64,000 nucleotides of DNA from NCBI GenBank assembly GCA_023412715.1, contig JAEZCC010000026.1, positions 3,312-67,311 on the forward strand, written 5' to 3'. The notes under the pieces were generated by a model. It saw only the letters and a program-made list of their open reading frames with translations. It had not been told where the DNA came from and did no database searches. Positions 27,104-36,210 of this stretch are shown here, piece after piece. Position 1 is the stretch's first letter, and the number at the start of each line of letters is the position of its first letter. The position numbers were made by a program, and so were the translations under genes. The stretch comes from Bacillota bacterium (GTDB taxonomy: Bacteria > Bacillota > Clostridia > Oscillospirales > Acutalibacteraceae).

Positions 27104-27139
27104 AGGGCCGTTCCCTTCTTCCTGGTTTTCTTCTTCTAA

Positions 27140-27168
27140 ATTATAACGGTGTTATCCACCGTAAGCAA
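27140..27168 (-). promoter_or_regulatory. Promoter of the LacI gene with a palindrome in its spacer
   Basis: On the minus strand, -35 TTGCTT (27168-27163) and -10 TATAAT (27145-27140) are exactly 17 bases apart. The spacer is itself the perfect inverted repeat ACGGTG-N5-CACCGT (27146-27162), a good position for a repressor. Confidence 0.65.
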
Positions 27169-27187
27169 TAGTTTTGTGAAAAAAACA

Positions 27188-27237
27188 TGGAATCGATACT
27201 ATAATCTATTGATTCTTTCCCAAGGCGGTGCTATAAT
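27188..27237 (+). promoter_or_regulatory. Promoter of the GH116/GH172 operon with an upstream half-operator
   Basis: -35 TTGATT (27209-27214) and -10 TATAAT (27232-27237) have a 17-base spacer. TGGAATCGATACTA (27188-27201) just upstream matches 12 of 14 bases of the perfect palindrome at 27384. The leader from here to the first gene is about 275 bases. Confidence 0.7.
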
Positions 27238-27383
27238 ACCAACAAACAGTGTTGTACATGAAACATAGAAAACAATAAATTATATAAGGAAAATAGTTGA
27301 TAATATCTTAACTGCTGAACTGTAAATTAGGATTCAACTACCATATGACCATAGATATGTTGGAAATTAGCACTGCTTCCGTA

Positions 27384-27397
27384 TGGAATCGATTCCA
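27384..27397. promoter_or_regulatory. Probable LacI-family operator
   Basis: TGGAATCGATTCCA is a perfect 14-base palindrome with the central CG typical of LacI-family sites. It lies about 145 bases downstream of the promoter, so it could act as a roadblock or by looping with the 27188 copy. The rest of the 27238-27518 leader holds no gene. Confidence 0.7.
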
Positions 27398-27518
27398 CAA
27401 AGAAACGCCCATAATTCTCTTAAACCAGCAGAAACAAGGGCAACCCACCGGTAATTTTAAAGAGCGTTTCCCCGGGGAATACGCTTTTTAAATAAAATTT
27501 TCAGGAGGAGATAAGCTT

Positions 27519-28889
27519 ATGAGAAAAAGTTTGAAAGCCATAGCCCTGCTGAGCGCAGCGCTCATGGCGGCATCTGCGGCGCTGACCGGCTGCGGAACGT
27601 CGCCCACTGCGGCGTCTTCTGCGGCGTCTTCCGCGGCGGACTCGTCGGTTTCTGCCGCGTCTTCCGGGCAGAAGGATTTAAACGCGGAAATCAAGGTCCT
27701 GACCTATGCCCATGCGTCGGACGGAAAAGACGTGTTCACCAAGGCGATTGACGGCAGCGTGAAAAAGCTGAACGAAAAATTCCCGGGCATCAAGATTACG
27801 TGGGTCAACGTTCCTTACACGGAGTACGAAAACAAAGTCAGGCTCGCGCTTTCTTCCGGAACGGGTGCCGACGTCATCTGGATTGACACGCCGAACCTCG
27901 CCAGCTATGCTGCGAACGGCGCGTTGGCTCCGCTGAACGATTACTGGGACAAAAGCGATTTCGAGGATTTGCTGGATTCCAGCCAGCAGGCCATGCAGTA
28001 CAACGGCAAAATTTACGCCGCGCCCCTGAACGAAGCGAACCTCTGCATTTTCTACAACAAGGATCTTACGGACAAAGCGGGCATCAAGCCCCCGAAGACC
28101 GTGGCGGACGCCTGGACCTGGGATCAGTTCTATGACGCCGCGAGCAAGCTGACCCAGAAAGACGCCAACGGCAAAGTCAAGGTATACGGGGCGTCTCCTT
28201 CCATGGCGGCGGTGACGGAAGTCAGCGAAGGCGCCACCTACGGGCTGATTTCGTGGATCGGCCAGGGCGGCGGCAGTGTCCTGAGCGAAGACGGATCCAA
28301 AGCGGCCGGCGTTTTCGACAGCGACCAGAATATTGAAACGCTGAAGTTCTTCCAGAAGTTCTACACCAACGGAATCGCGCCGAAACAGGCCATTACAAAC
28401 GGGTTTGAAACAGGCAAAATCGCGATGACTTTCATCGGCCCGTGGGAATTCGGAACGCTGAAGGACAAATATCCGAAGTTCAACGTGGGCACCTCGCCGC
28501 TCCCGAAGAACACGAAGGCGGCAAGCCCGACCGGAAGCTGGGACGTGGGCATCACCACGCAGTGCAAGAACCCGGAAGCAGCCTGGGAGTTCGTCAAGCA
28601 GCTCACGGGCAAGGAAGACAGCAAGAGCAGGACGGACGCAACGGGCGATCTGCCGGCAAGAAAATCCCTGGTTCAGGAATCCTCCCTGCTCAACACCGAG
28701 CTGTACCAGCCGATTAAAGACCAGCTGATGAACGGCGCGGCCGCGAGGCCGGTTACGCCGGTTTACCCCAAAATTTCCGAAGCCCTGAACAAGACATTCA
28801 ACGACGTCGCCTTTGGCAAGGACCCGGCGGCGACAGTGAAAAAGTATGCGCAGGATATGCAGAAAGCGATCGACGACAGTAAAAAGTAA
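27519..28889 (+). CDS. Carbohydrate ABC transporter substrate-binding lipoprotein
   Basis: A 456-residue family 1 solute-binding protein with lipobox at Cys25 (ALTGC), a Ser/Ala linker and a mature fold opening near IKVLTYAHASDG. Typical segments are ALSSGTGADVIWIDTPN, APLNEANLCIFYNKDL and MTFIGPWEFG. AGGAGGAGATAAGC sets the start. First gene of the LacI-controlled operon; the glycosidases downstream imply a glycoside or short oligosaccharide ligand. Confidence 0.92.
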   Translation: MRKSLKAIALLSAALMAASAALTGCGTSPTAASSAASSAADSSVSAASSGQKDLNAEIKVLTYAHASDGKDVFTKAIDGSVKKLNEKFPGIKITWVNVPYTEYENKVRLALSSGTGADVIWIDTPNLASYAANGALAPLNDYWDKSDFEDLLDSSQQAMQYNGKIYAAPLNEANLCIFYNKDLTDKAGIKPPKTVADAWTWDQFYDAASKLTQKDANGKVKVYGASPSMAAVTEVSEGATYGLISWIGQGGGSVLSEDGSKAAGVFDSDQNIETLKFFQKFYTNGIAPKQAITNGFETGKIAMTFIGPWEFGTLKDKYPKFNVGTSPLPKNTKAASPTGSWDVGITTQCKNPEAAWEFVKQLTGKEDSKSRTDATGDLPARKSLVQESSLLNTELYQPIKDQLMNGAAARPVTPVYPKISEALNKTFNDVAFGKDPAATVKKYAQDMQKAIDDSKK

Positions 28890-28906
28890 TTTCTGCTGAA
28901 GCCCTC

Positions 28907-28946
28907 ATATCTGCCGTTTGCAGGCTTCCCCGCGGACGGCAGATAT
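28907..28946 (+). terminator. Intercistronic hairpin after the binding-protein gene
   Basis: ATATCTGCCGT (28907-28917) pairs perfectly with ACGGCAGATAT (28936-28946) around an 18-base loop. There is no good T-run, so it more likely protects the binding-protein mRNA 3' end or pauses polymerase. Confidence 0.65.
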
Positions 28947-28992
28947 AGAATTTTATGATAAGGCATCGTTAATTTACATTGGGGTGAAAGAA

Positions 28993-29904
28993 ATGAATGA
29001 CGACAGACGCGCTTTCAGACGCTCGAAACCACTCGGCAGGAAGACGGTCGACAATATCGAGGGCTATGCTTTTATCCTGCTGCCGGTGGCCATTATTGCG
29101 GTGTTCGGCATCTACCCGGCCGCGAACGTTTTTGTCATGAGCTTCCAGAAGTTCAACATGCTGGCCGGCGGGACGGCGACCTTTGCGGGCTTCTCCAATT
29201 ACATAGGCTTTTTCAAGGACCCCTCTTTCTGGCAGACCTTCCGGAACACCGCCTTCTTCGCGGCTGTGGTCGTCCCCGTTCAGACGGGCATTGCCCTGCT
29301 GTTTGCAGTGCTGGTCAACCAGGCCATCAAAGGGGTCACCTTTTTCAGAACGGTTTTTTTCTTCCCGGTCGTCATGTCCTTTGTCGTGGTGTCTATTTTC
29401 TGGAAGATGATTTACGACCCGAATTACGGGCTGGCGAACAGCGTCCTCGCTTTTCTGCACATTCCCCAGCAGCAGTTTCTGGTGGACCCGAACCAGGCCA
29501 TGCTCGCAGTCATCGTCGTGTGCATCTGGAAAAGCTGGGGCTGGTATATGGTGCTCTTTCTGGCCGGGCTGCAGGACATCCCGAAAGAATTATATGAATC
29601 CTCTTATCTGGACGGGGCCTCTGCATTCAGAAGGTTCATTTCCATCACGCTTCCGCTGCTGAAGCGGACCACTTATTTTATTTTGATTATGACGATTATC
29701 GACTCGTTTAAGATATTCACTCCGATTTACATTATGACGGGCGGCGGGCCTCTGGGCAACACGGACACCCTGGTGCACTATATCTGGAATACCGCTTTCA
29801 GGATGAACGATATGGGAAGCGCCACAGCCATGTCGATCTGCCTGTTCGTCGTTGTGTTCGCTCTGACCATCATTCAGATGAAGGTAGAAAAAGAAGAGGA
29901 CTGA
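28993..29904 (+). CDS. Sugar ABC transporter permease (MalF/UgpA type)
   Basis: A 303-residue permease with about six spans, the first near residue 22 (AFILLPVAIIAVFGIYPAAN). The EAA loop reads YESSYLDGASAFRRFISITLP. GGGGTGAAAG precedes the chosen ATG at 28993; the longer frame would run into the hairpin. It pairs with the next permease. Confidence 0.93.
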   Translation: MNDDRRAFRRSKPLGRKTVDNIEGYAFILLPVAIIAVFGIYPAANVFVMSFQKFNMLAGGTATFAGFSNYIGFFKDPSFWQTFRNTAFFAAVVVPVQTGIALLFAVLVNQAIKGVTFFRTVFFFPVVMSFVVVSIFWKMIYDPNYGLANSVLAFLHIPQQQFLVDPNQAMLAVIVVCIWKSWGWYMVLFLAGLQDIPKELYESSYLDGASAFRRFISITLPLLKRTTYFILIMTIIDSFKIFTPIYIMTGGGPLGNTDTLVHYIWNTAFRMNDMGSATAMSICLFVVVFALTIIQMKVEKEED

Positions 29905-29948
29905 CGGCAGCTCTCGGGAAGTCCCATACTTTATGTGGAGGCGGTAAC

Positions 29949-30797
29949 ATGAATTCAAAGCTGGGGAAAAGCCCGGTCGGGCACCTCGTCACCTATGTCG
30001 TCTTTGCCATCGCTGCTTTTATCGTGCTGATTCCGATTCTCTGGGTGCTGGGCAATTCGTTCCGGATCACGGAAGAAATCGGCCTGCATACGGATTTGAA
30101 TCTGAAGCTTTTCATTCCGGATACCGTGACGTTTGACAACTACAAGACCCTTTTCGCGGATTATCCGTTCCTGCGGTATATGCTCAACACCGTGTTCGTC
30201 GCGGTGGTCGTCACGGCCGTCAGCCTTTTGCTGAACTCCATGGCGGCGTTTGCATTCGCGAGAATCAATTTTGCGGGGAAAAACATTATTTTCCCCATCC
30301 TGCTCGTCACGCTGATTGTGCCGGGCGAAGTAATGCTTCTTCCGTCCTATCTGCTGATTAAAAACATGGGGCTGATGGACAACTACCTCGCGCTGATTCT
30401 GCCCGCGCTCGGCGGCGCGTTCGGCATCTTCTACCTCAGGCAGAGCTTTCTGGGGATCCCGAAAGAGCTGGAGGAAGCGGCGTCGATCGACGGCAGCGGC
30501 AGGCTGGGGATTTATTTCAAGATCTACCTTCCGCTTGTCAGGCCGCATCTCATCACCCTGGGTCTGATGACGTTCATGGGCCAGTGGGACGGCTTCATCT
30601 GGCCGCTTACCGTGCTGACGACGCCGGACAAATACCTGATTCAGGTCGGGCTGAATTACCTGACCGGCGAGCATTACAGCGACTGGGGTGCGATTTTTGC
30701 CGGCTCCATGGTCTGCACGCTGCCGATTATCCTCATCTTCATCTGCCTGCAGAAGTACTACATCCAGGGCATTGCCAGCGCCGGAATCAAAGGCTAG
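29949..30797 (+). CDS. Sugar ABC transporter permease (MalG type)
   Basis: A 282-residue permease with an N-terminal span (VTYVVFAIAAFIVLIPILWV) and the EAA loop EEAASIDGSGRLGIYFKIYLP. TGGAGGCGG sets the start. It completes the membrane part of the importer; as in the other two sugar operons of the window no ATPase gene is present. Confidence 0.93.
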   Translation: MNSKLGKSPVGHLVTYVVFAIAAFIVLIPILWVLGNSFRITEEIGLHTDLNLKLFIPDTVTFDNYKTLFADYPFLRYMLNTVFVAVVVTAVSLLLNSMAAFAFARINFAGKNIIFPILLVTLIVPGEVMLLPSYLLIKNMGLMDNYLALILPALGGAFGIFYLRQSFLGIPKELEEAASIDGSGRLGIYFKIYLPLVRPHLITLGLMTFMGQWDGFIWPLTVLTTPDKYLIQVGLNYLTGEHYSDWGAIFAGSMVCTLPIILIFICLQKYYIQGIASAGIKG

Positions 30798-30826
30798 ACA
30801 TACGATTTCAGAACGGGAGTATTTTT

Positions 30827-33271
30827 ATGAAGAGAGAACTGGAACCAAAACCGGCCGCCGGGATCCGGCGCCCCTTTCCCGGCATTACGTACGACGAGAC
30901 GGCCTGCGCGGCGCGCTTTCTGCTCGGCGGAATCGGGACCGGCAACATCTCCGTCGACCAGCGCGGCGGCCTGACGGATTTCGAGATTTTCAACACCCCG
31001 AAAAAGGGATTTCGTTCCCCCTACACTTTTTTTGCCATCCGGGCGAAAGGCGAGGACGGAAAGACCGTCCTGAAGGCGCTGGAAGCCCGCGAGCAGCCTC
31101 CGTTCAACCGTTCCCACGGGTTCAATGCATGGGAAATCGGCGGGCTGCCCCGCTTCCGCCATTCGGAGATGTGCGGCCGCTACCCGTTCGTTCAGGTCCG
31201 TCTGCTGGACGACGGGGCCCCGATGTCCGCCGTCATGGAGGCGTTTACGCCGTTTATCCCGCTGAATACCGACGACTCCTCCCTGCCCGGCGCGGTCATC
31301 CGCTACCGGGTGCGCAATACCTCTTCGCAGACGCAGGAAGTGAGCGTCGCGGGATCGTTTGCCAACCTGTGCAACTATTCCGGGCAGGATCTGTTCACGA
31401 AGCCCCTCTTCCGCGGGGAAAGCCTGAACCGGTACGTCGAAGGCGGAAGCTGCCGCGGGATCCGTTTCTCGACCGGCAGCAGGACCGAACAGGATCTCGC
31501 GTACATGGACATGGCGTTCATGACCACGGAAAGCAGCCCCACTTACCTCGAATACTGGAACGAGGGGGCCTGGTGGGACGGCCTGCAGGATTTCTGGAAC
31601 GATTTTTCTGAGGACGGGGAGCTGACGGAGGGCCGCACCCTGAGCGCGAAAGGCAACCGGATGCACCAGAGCGACATTAAAATGGCTTCCCTCTGCGTGA
31701 AAAAGGAAATTCCGGCGGGGGAAGAGCGCGAATTCGAATTCCTTCTTACTTGGTACCACCCCAACCGGATTCGCTCCTGGGATCAGCTTCAGGATATCCG
31801 CGAGACCGGCAGGCCGCTGATTCGGAATTATTGCGCGCGTTTCGGGCCGAGCCTGCGCACAGCGGAATACCTCGCGCGGAACATGGACCGGCTGGAAGCA
31901 GGCAGCAGGGCGTTTCAGCGTGCTTTGTACACGAGCACTTATCCGGATTCCGTCCTCGACGCCGTGGCGTCCAACATCACGGTCATCCGCAGCAACACCT
32001 GCTTCCGCGTGGAGGACGGCACATTCTTTGCCTACGAGGGCTGCTTCGACAACGCGGGCTGCTGCGACGGGAACTGCACGCATGTCTGGAACTATGCCCA
32101 GACGCTGGCGTTCCTTTTCCCGGAGCTCGAGCGTTCCATGCGGAGGACGGAATTTCTGACGGAAACCGACGGCGACGGACGCATGACGTTCCGGGCAAGG
32201 AAATACCTCGGGGACCCCGCGTGGGAGTTCCCGCCTGCCGCGGACGGGCAGATGGGCTGCATCATACGCCTGTATCGCGACTGGAAGTTCAGCGGGGACG
32301 ACGGCTTTCTGCGGGAGCTTTGGCCAAAAGCCAGAAAGGCGCTGGAGTTCGCCTTCAAGAACTGGGACAGCGACGGGGACGGCGTGCTCGACAGCCGGCA
32401 GCACAATACCTACGACATTGAATTCTACGGGCTGAATTCGATGGTCAATTCGATTTATCTGGCCGCGCTGCGCGCCGGAGAAGAAATCTGCGGATATCTC
32501 GGCGATATGAAAACAAAGGCAAAATATGCGTCCATCCGCGAAAAGGCGTCGAAGATTCTCGACGAAGCCACGTTCAACGGGGAGTATTACCAGCAGAAAA
32601 TCGAAGACGTGGACGAGTACAAGTACCAGTTCGGCTCCGGGTGCCTGTCGGACCAGCTTTTCGGTCAGGAGCTGGCGCACGTCAACGGGCTCGGCTACGT
32701 ACTAAACCCTGATCATGTGAAAAAAGCGCTTGCCTCGGTCTTCCGGTATAATTTCAGGGAAAGCATGGAAGACCACTGCAACCTTCAGCGCACCTACGCG
32801 CTGAACGACGAGCCGGGGCTGCTGCTGTGCACGTGGCCGCACGGGGGGCGTCCGGCCCTGCCGTTCGTTTACAGCGACGAAGTCTGGACGGGCGTGGAGT
32901 ACCAGGTCGCCGCACACCTGATTTACGAAGGCTTTGTACAGCAGGGCCTGAAGCTTGTGGAGGCGGTGCGCAGCCGTCAGGACGGGGTGAAGCGCAGCCC
33001 CTGGGACGAAGTGGAGTGCGGGCACCACTATGCGCGGTCCCTTGCCAGCTACGGCCTGCTTTTATCGTTAAGCGGATACCATTGCGACATGGTCGGCCGG
33101 AAATTATATTTTCAGCCGGTGATTCACCGCGAGAACTTTTCCACTTTCTTCAGCTGCGGTTCCGCCTGGGGCATTTACCGCATGAAAGAGGATCCAAACA
33201 CCGGAAAAATCACGGACAGCGCCGAAGTCCTGTACGGCTCTCTGGACGGCGTTGAAATTGTCAGCAGATAA
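30827..33271 (+). CDS. GH116-family beta-glycosidase
   Basis: An 814-residue cytoplasmic enzyme (no signal peptide) of the GH116 family (GBA2-like beta-glucosidase/xylosidase). The N-terminal beta domain contains FLLGGIGTGNISVDQRGGL and the (alpha/alpha)6 domain contains GNCTHVWNYAQTLAFLFPE and HNTYDIEFYGLNS. The probable nucleophile is Glu404 (YEGCF) and the acid/base is Asp530 (NTYDIEF). Their spacing is close to that remembered for the archaeal GH116 pair. GGGAG sets the start. It should hydrolyse an imported beta-glycoside. Confidence 0.9.
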   Translation: MKRELEPKPAAGIRRPFPGITYDETACAARFLLGGIGTGNISVDQRGGLTDFEIFNTPKKGFRSPYTFFAIRAKGEDGKTVLKALEAREQPPFNRSHGFNAWEIGGLPRFRHSEMCGRYPFVQVRLLDDGAPMSAVMEAFTPFIPLNTDDSSLPGAVIRYRVRNTSSQTQEVSVAGSFANLCNYSGQDLFTKPLFRGESLNRYVEGGSCRGIRFSTGSRTEQDLAYMDMAFMTTESSPTYLEYWNEGAWWDGLQDFWNDFSEDGELTEGRTLSAKGNRMHQSDIKMASLCVKKEIPAGEEREFEFLLTWYHPNRIRSWDQLQDIRETGRPLIRNYCARFGPSLRTAEYLARNMDRLEAGSRAFQRALYTSTYPDSVLDAVASNITVIRSNTCFRVEDGTFFAYEGCFDNAGCCDGNCTHVWNYAQTLAFLFPELERSMRRTEFLTETDGDGRMTFRARKYLGDPAWEFPPAADGQMGCIIRLYRDWKFSGDDGFLRELWPKARKALEFAFKNWDSDGDGVLDSRQHNTYDIEFYGLNSMVNSIYLAALRAGEEICGYLGDMKTKAKYASIREKASKILDEATFNGEYYQQKIEDVDEYKYQFGSGCLSDQLFGQELAHVNGLGYVLNPDHVKKALASVFRYNFRESMEDHCNLQRTYALNDEPGLLLCTWPHGGRPALPFVYSDEVWTGVEYQVAAHLIYEGFVQQGLKLVEAVRSRQDGVKRSPWDEVECGHHYARSLASYGLLLSLSGYHCDMVGRKLYFQPVIHRENFSTFFSCGSAWGIYRMKEDPNTGKITDSAEVLYGSLDGVEIVSR

Positions 33272-33297
33272 AAGTTCTTCTGAAAGGAAACAGGTTT

Positions 33298-34383
33298 ATG
33301 AGCTTTAACGGTCTTAATACAGATATGGGCAATTTATTTCTCCTTTCCGATGCGAAGACAAGGTCGATTTCTCCCGAAAATAATACGGGCGCAAAAGGCA
33401 GGGGCGGCATGTGCGAGCTGGAGAACGGCTCCGCCCGAAAGGCCGCGGAGACTTTGGGAAAAGGGTGGAAGATCAACCCGTATGTCGTGATTCCGCCCAG
33501 GCAGAAGTTCACGATTGCGGAGATCGAGGGCCCCGGGTGCATTCAGCATTTCTGGCTGACGCCTACCGGCAGATGGAGGAACACCATTCTGCGCATTTAC
33601 TGGGACGGGCAGGAAGCGCCCTCGGTCGAGTGCCCTGTCGGCGATTTTTTTGCAAGCTGCTGGGAGGAGTTCGCCCCCGTGAACTCTCTTGCCGTCTGCG
33701 TGAACCCAGGCAGCGCGTTTAACTGCTACTGGCCGATGCCGTTCCGCAGGCACTGCAGGATGGAACTGGAAAACCGGGACGGCAATCCGGTCACGATGTA
33801 TTACCAGATTGATTATACGCTGGTCCAAATTCCGGAGGACGCCGCGTATTTTCACGCGCAGTTCCGCCGGGTCAACCCGCTGCCGTACCGGCAGGTTTAC
33901 ACCATTGCGGACGGCATCAGGGGCAAAGGGCAGTACGTCGGCACCTTCCTTGCCTGGCAGACCAACAGCTCCGGCTGGTGGGGGGAAGGGGAAATGAAGT
34001 TCTACCTCGACGGCGACGGGGAATACCCCACGATCTGCGGCACGGGAACGGAAGATTATTTCTGCGGTTCCTATGACTTTGAAAACCAGAAGACGCACCA
34101 GTATGAACCCTTTTCAACCGCATATGCCGGGTTCCCCTATGTCTCGGAACAGGACGGACTGTACAAAAGCCAGCAGCGGTTCACCATGTACCGCTGGCAC
34201 ATTGCGGATCCCATCCGCTTCGAGTCGGACCTGAGGGTCACCATACAGGCGCTTGGGTGGCGGCCGGACGGCAGGTATCTGCCTCTTCAGGACGACATTG
34301 CTTCCGTGTGCTACTGGTACCAGACGCTGCCGGCCGCGCCTTTCCCGGAGCTGCCCGATAAGGATTACCTGGAAATTGTCTGA
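33298..34383 (+). CDS. GH172 (DUF2961) family glycoside hydrolase
   Basis: A 361-residue DUF2961 protein, the family now classed as GH172. Seen motifs are IEGPGCIQHFWLT, LRIYWDGQEAPSVECPVGDFF, WWGEGEMKFYLDGD and GTGTEDYFCGSY. Glu232 and Glu252, in the last two, fit the family catalytic pair. Known GH172 enzymes act on alpha-D-fructofuranosides (difructose anhydride) and alpha-D-arabinofuranosides. It lacks a signal peptide, so works inside the cell on imported material. AAAGGAAAC precedes the start. Confidence 0.9.
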   Translation: MSFNGLNTDMGNLFLLSDAKTRSISPENNTGAKGRGGMCELENGSARKAAETLGKGWKINPYVVIPPRQKFTIAEIEGPGCIQHFWLTPTGRWRNTILRIYWDGQEAPSVECPVGDFFASCWEEFAPVNSLAVCVNPGSAFNCYWPMPFRRHCRMELENRDGNPVTMYYQIDYTLVQIPEDAAYFHAQFRRVNPLPYRQVYTIADGIRGKGQYVGTFLAWQTNSSGWWGEGEMKFYLDGDGEYPTICGTGTEDYFCGSYDFENQKTHQYEPFSTAYAGFPYVSEQDGLYKSQQRFTMYRWHIADPIRFESDLRVTIQALGWRPDGRYLPLQDDIASVCYWYQTLPAAPFPELPDKDYLEIV

Positions 34384-34430
34384 CGGATGCCGAAAAAACA
34401 TCCCGCGTTGTGAAAAGAGGAAGGACCGTT

Positions 34431-35453
34431 ATGAACAGAAAGCCGAAAATACTGGTGGTCGGAAGCCTGGTCATGGATCTGACCGTGAATACGGAGCGGT
34501 TCCCCGGGTCCGGGGCGACGGTGCTGGGGAAAAGCTTTCGCACGGCGCCGGGCGGCAAAGGGGCGAACCAGGCGGTGCAGGCGGCGCGTCTCGGCGCCGA
34601 GGTGACCATGGTGGGGAAGGTGGGGGACGACGACTTCGGCAGAAGCCTTGTCCGGTCCTGCAGGGAATCCGGCGTGAACACCGAATTTATCTCCGTCAGC
34701 CCGGAGGTGTCCTCCGCCGTCGGAGACATCATCCTCGAGACCGGCGAAGACGGAGAAACCGGGAACAGAATCATTGTGGTCCCCGGCGCCAATATGACCA
34801 TCACGCCCGGCGACGTCGCCTTCTTAAAGGACACCGTCGGCCGGTACGACATGGTCATGCTCCAACTCGAAATCCCGATGGCCGTCAACGAGGCGGTGGC
34901 CCGCTATGCCTTTGACAAAGGCGTCCCGGTCATGCTGAATTCCGCCCCGTCCGCGCCCCTTTCCCCGGAGTTGCTGTCGCGCCTGACGTATCTTTCGCCC
35001 AACGAACACGAGGCCGCGGATCTGACGGGCATCCCGATCCGGAAAGCGGGAAAGTCCGTCGACCGGGACGACGTAAAAAAGGCCGTCGGCTCGCTGCTTT
35101 CGCGGGGCGTGAAAAACGTGGTGATCACCCTGGGCAATGCCGGCGCGGTGATAGCCGGCGGCGGCGAATTCATTTACCGGCCTTGTGTGGATGTCGTGAA
35201 GGTGCTGGACCCGACCGCCGCGGGCGACTCCTTTGTCGGCGCGTTTGCGACGGGCGTGTGCGCAGGGATGGACCACGGGCAGGCGCTTACCTTTGCAAAC
35301 TATACGGCGACCCTGACGGTTTCGCGCATGGGCGCGCAGCCGTCGCTGCCGACCGTTCGGGAGGTCGCCGCCTTTATGAGACGGGAAGCGCCCTCCGACT
35401 TTGATCTTTCGCTGCTTGATAAACTGACGGAAGGGGAGCGGTACGATGCTTGA
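34431..35453 (+). CDS. PfkB/ribokinase-family sugar kinase
   Basis: A 340-residue kinase. It shows the N-terminal VGSLVMDLTVNTERFPGSG, the substrate-binding APGGKGANQAVQAARLG, and the C-terminal anion hole/base DPTAAGDSFVGAF. Overall it is closest to ribokinase and so should make a 5-phosphate of a pentose. GAGGAAGG seven bases upstream favours ATG 34431 over the GTG at 34410. It overlaps the SIS isomerase gene by eight bases. Next to GH172 and an arabinose-5-P-isomerase-like protein, D-arabinose is a plausible substrate. Confidence 0.9.
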   Translation: MNRKPKILVVGSLVMDLTVNTERFPGSGATVLGKSFRTAPGGKGANQAVQAARLGAEVTMVGKVGDDDFGRSLVRSCRESGVNTEFISVSPEVSSAVGDIILETGEDGETGNRIIVVPGANMTITPGDVAFLKDTVGRYDMVMLQLEIPMAVNEAVARYAFDKGVPVMLNSAPSAPLSPELLSRLTYLSPNEHEAADLTGIPIRKAGKSVDRDDVKKAVGSLLSRGVKNVVITLGNAGAVIAGGGEFIYRPCVDVVKVLDPTAAGDSFVGAFATGVCAGMDHGQALTFANYTATLTVSRMGAQPSLPTVREVAAFMRREAPSDFDLSLLDKLTEGERYDA

Positions 35454-36060
35454 AGCGGAAAGCCGCGAGGCGCTGCAGAAATTCACGGCGGTTTCGAAGC
35501 AGGAATTTGACGAACTGACACAGGCCGTTTCGGCCCAGAATTACGAAAAGGCCGTGGAGCTGATCCTGACAGCCCAGAGAAACGGCAACCGCGTGCACAT
35601 CACGGGCATCGGAAAGCCGTCCCATGTGGCGGAGTATATGGCCTCGCTTCTGTCCTCCACCGGGACGCCGACCTATTACCTGCACGGCACCGAAGCGGTC
35701 CACGGGTCGTGCGGCCAGCTGGTCCCGGGGGACGTGGTCATCTGCATCTCCAACAGCGGAGAAACGGCCGAGCTGAAGTCCACCGTCACGGCTGTGAAGA
35801 ACAACGGCTGCAAGGTGATTTCTGTGACCGGCAATCTGCAGTCCTGGCTCGCCGGGCAGGGGGACGCCTGCCTGTATGCCGGCGTGAAGCAGGAGGGAGG
35901 CCCGCTGAACCGCGCGCCGCGCGCTTCCATTCTGGCCGAGATCTTCGTGCTGCAGGGCCTCAGCGTCGTGCTGCAGAACATCCGGGGGCTTACCCCGGAA
36001 GAATACGTCAGGCGGCACCCGGGCGGAACGCTCGGCCGGCTGAGGGAAAATGAAAAATGA
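35446..36060 (+). CDS. KpsF/GutQ-like SIS-domain sugar-phosphate isomerase
   Basis: A 204-residue single SIS domain without the CBS pair of full-length KpsF. It shows ITGIGKPSHVAEYMASLLSS, YYLHGTEAVHG, VPGDVVICISNSGETAE and the C-terminal VRRHPGGTLGRL. The last is the signature of arabinose-5-phosphate isomerases, which interconvert D-arabinose-5-P and ribulose-5-P. The gene overlaps the ribokinase-like gene, so the two products very likely act in sequence. Last gene of the LacI operon; no clear terminator follows. Confidence 0.87.
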   Translation: MLEAESREALQKFTAVSKQEFDELTQAVSAQNYEKAVELILTAQRNGNRVHITGIGKPSHVAEYMASLLSSTGTPTYYLHGTEAVHGSCGQLVPGDVVICISNSGETAELKSTVTAVKNNGCKVISVTGNLQSWLAGQGDACLYAGVKQEGGPLNRAPRASILAEIFVLQGLSVVLQNIRGLTPEEYVRRHPGGTLGRLRENEK

Positions 36061-36210
36061 CAGGGGCGTTCCCGGGCCGAAGACGGAATGGATCCGTCCC
36101 GGCATGGTGCGCGCCCTGTCCCGCTGCGGCCGCGGAGGAAAAATCCCGATTGCCGGCGGCCGGAATTCCGGCGGTCACCGGGTGCCGGGAAAAGCGCGGA
36201 ATAAAAGCCT

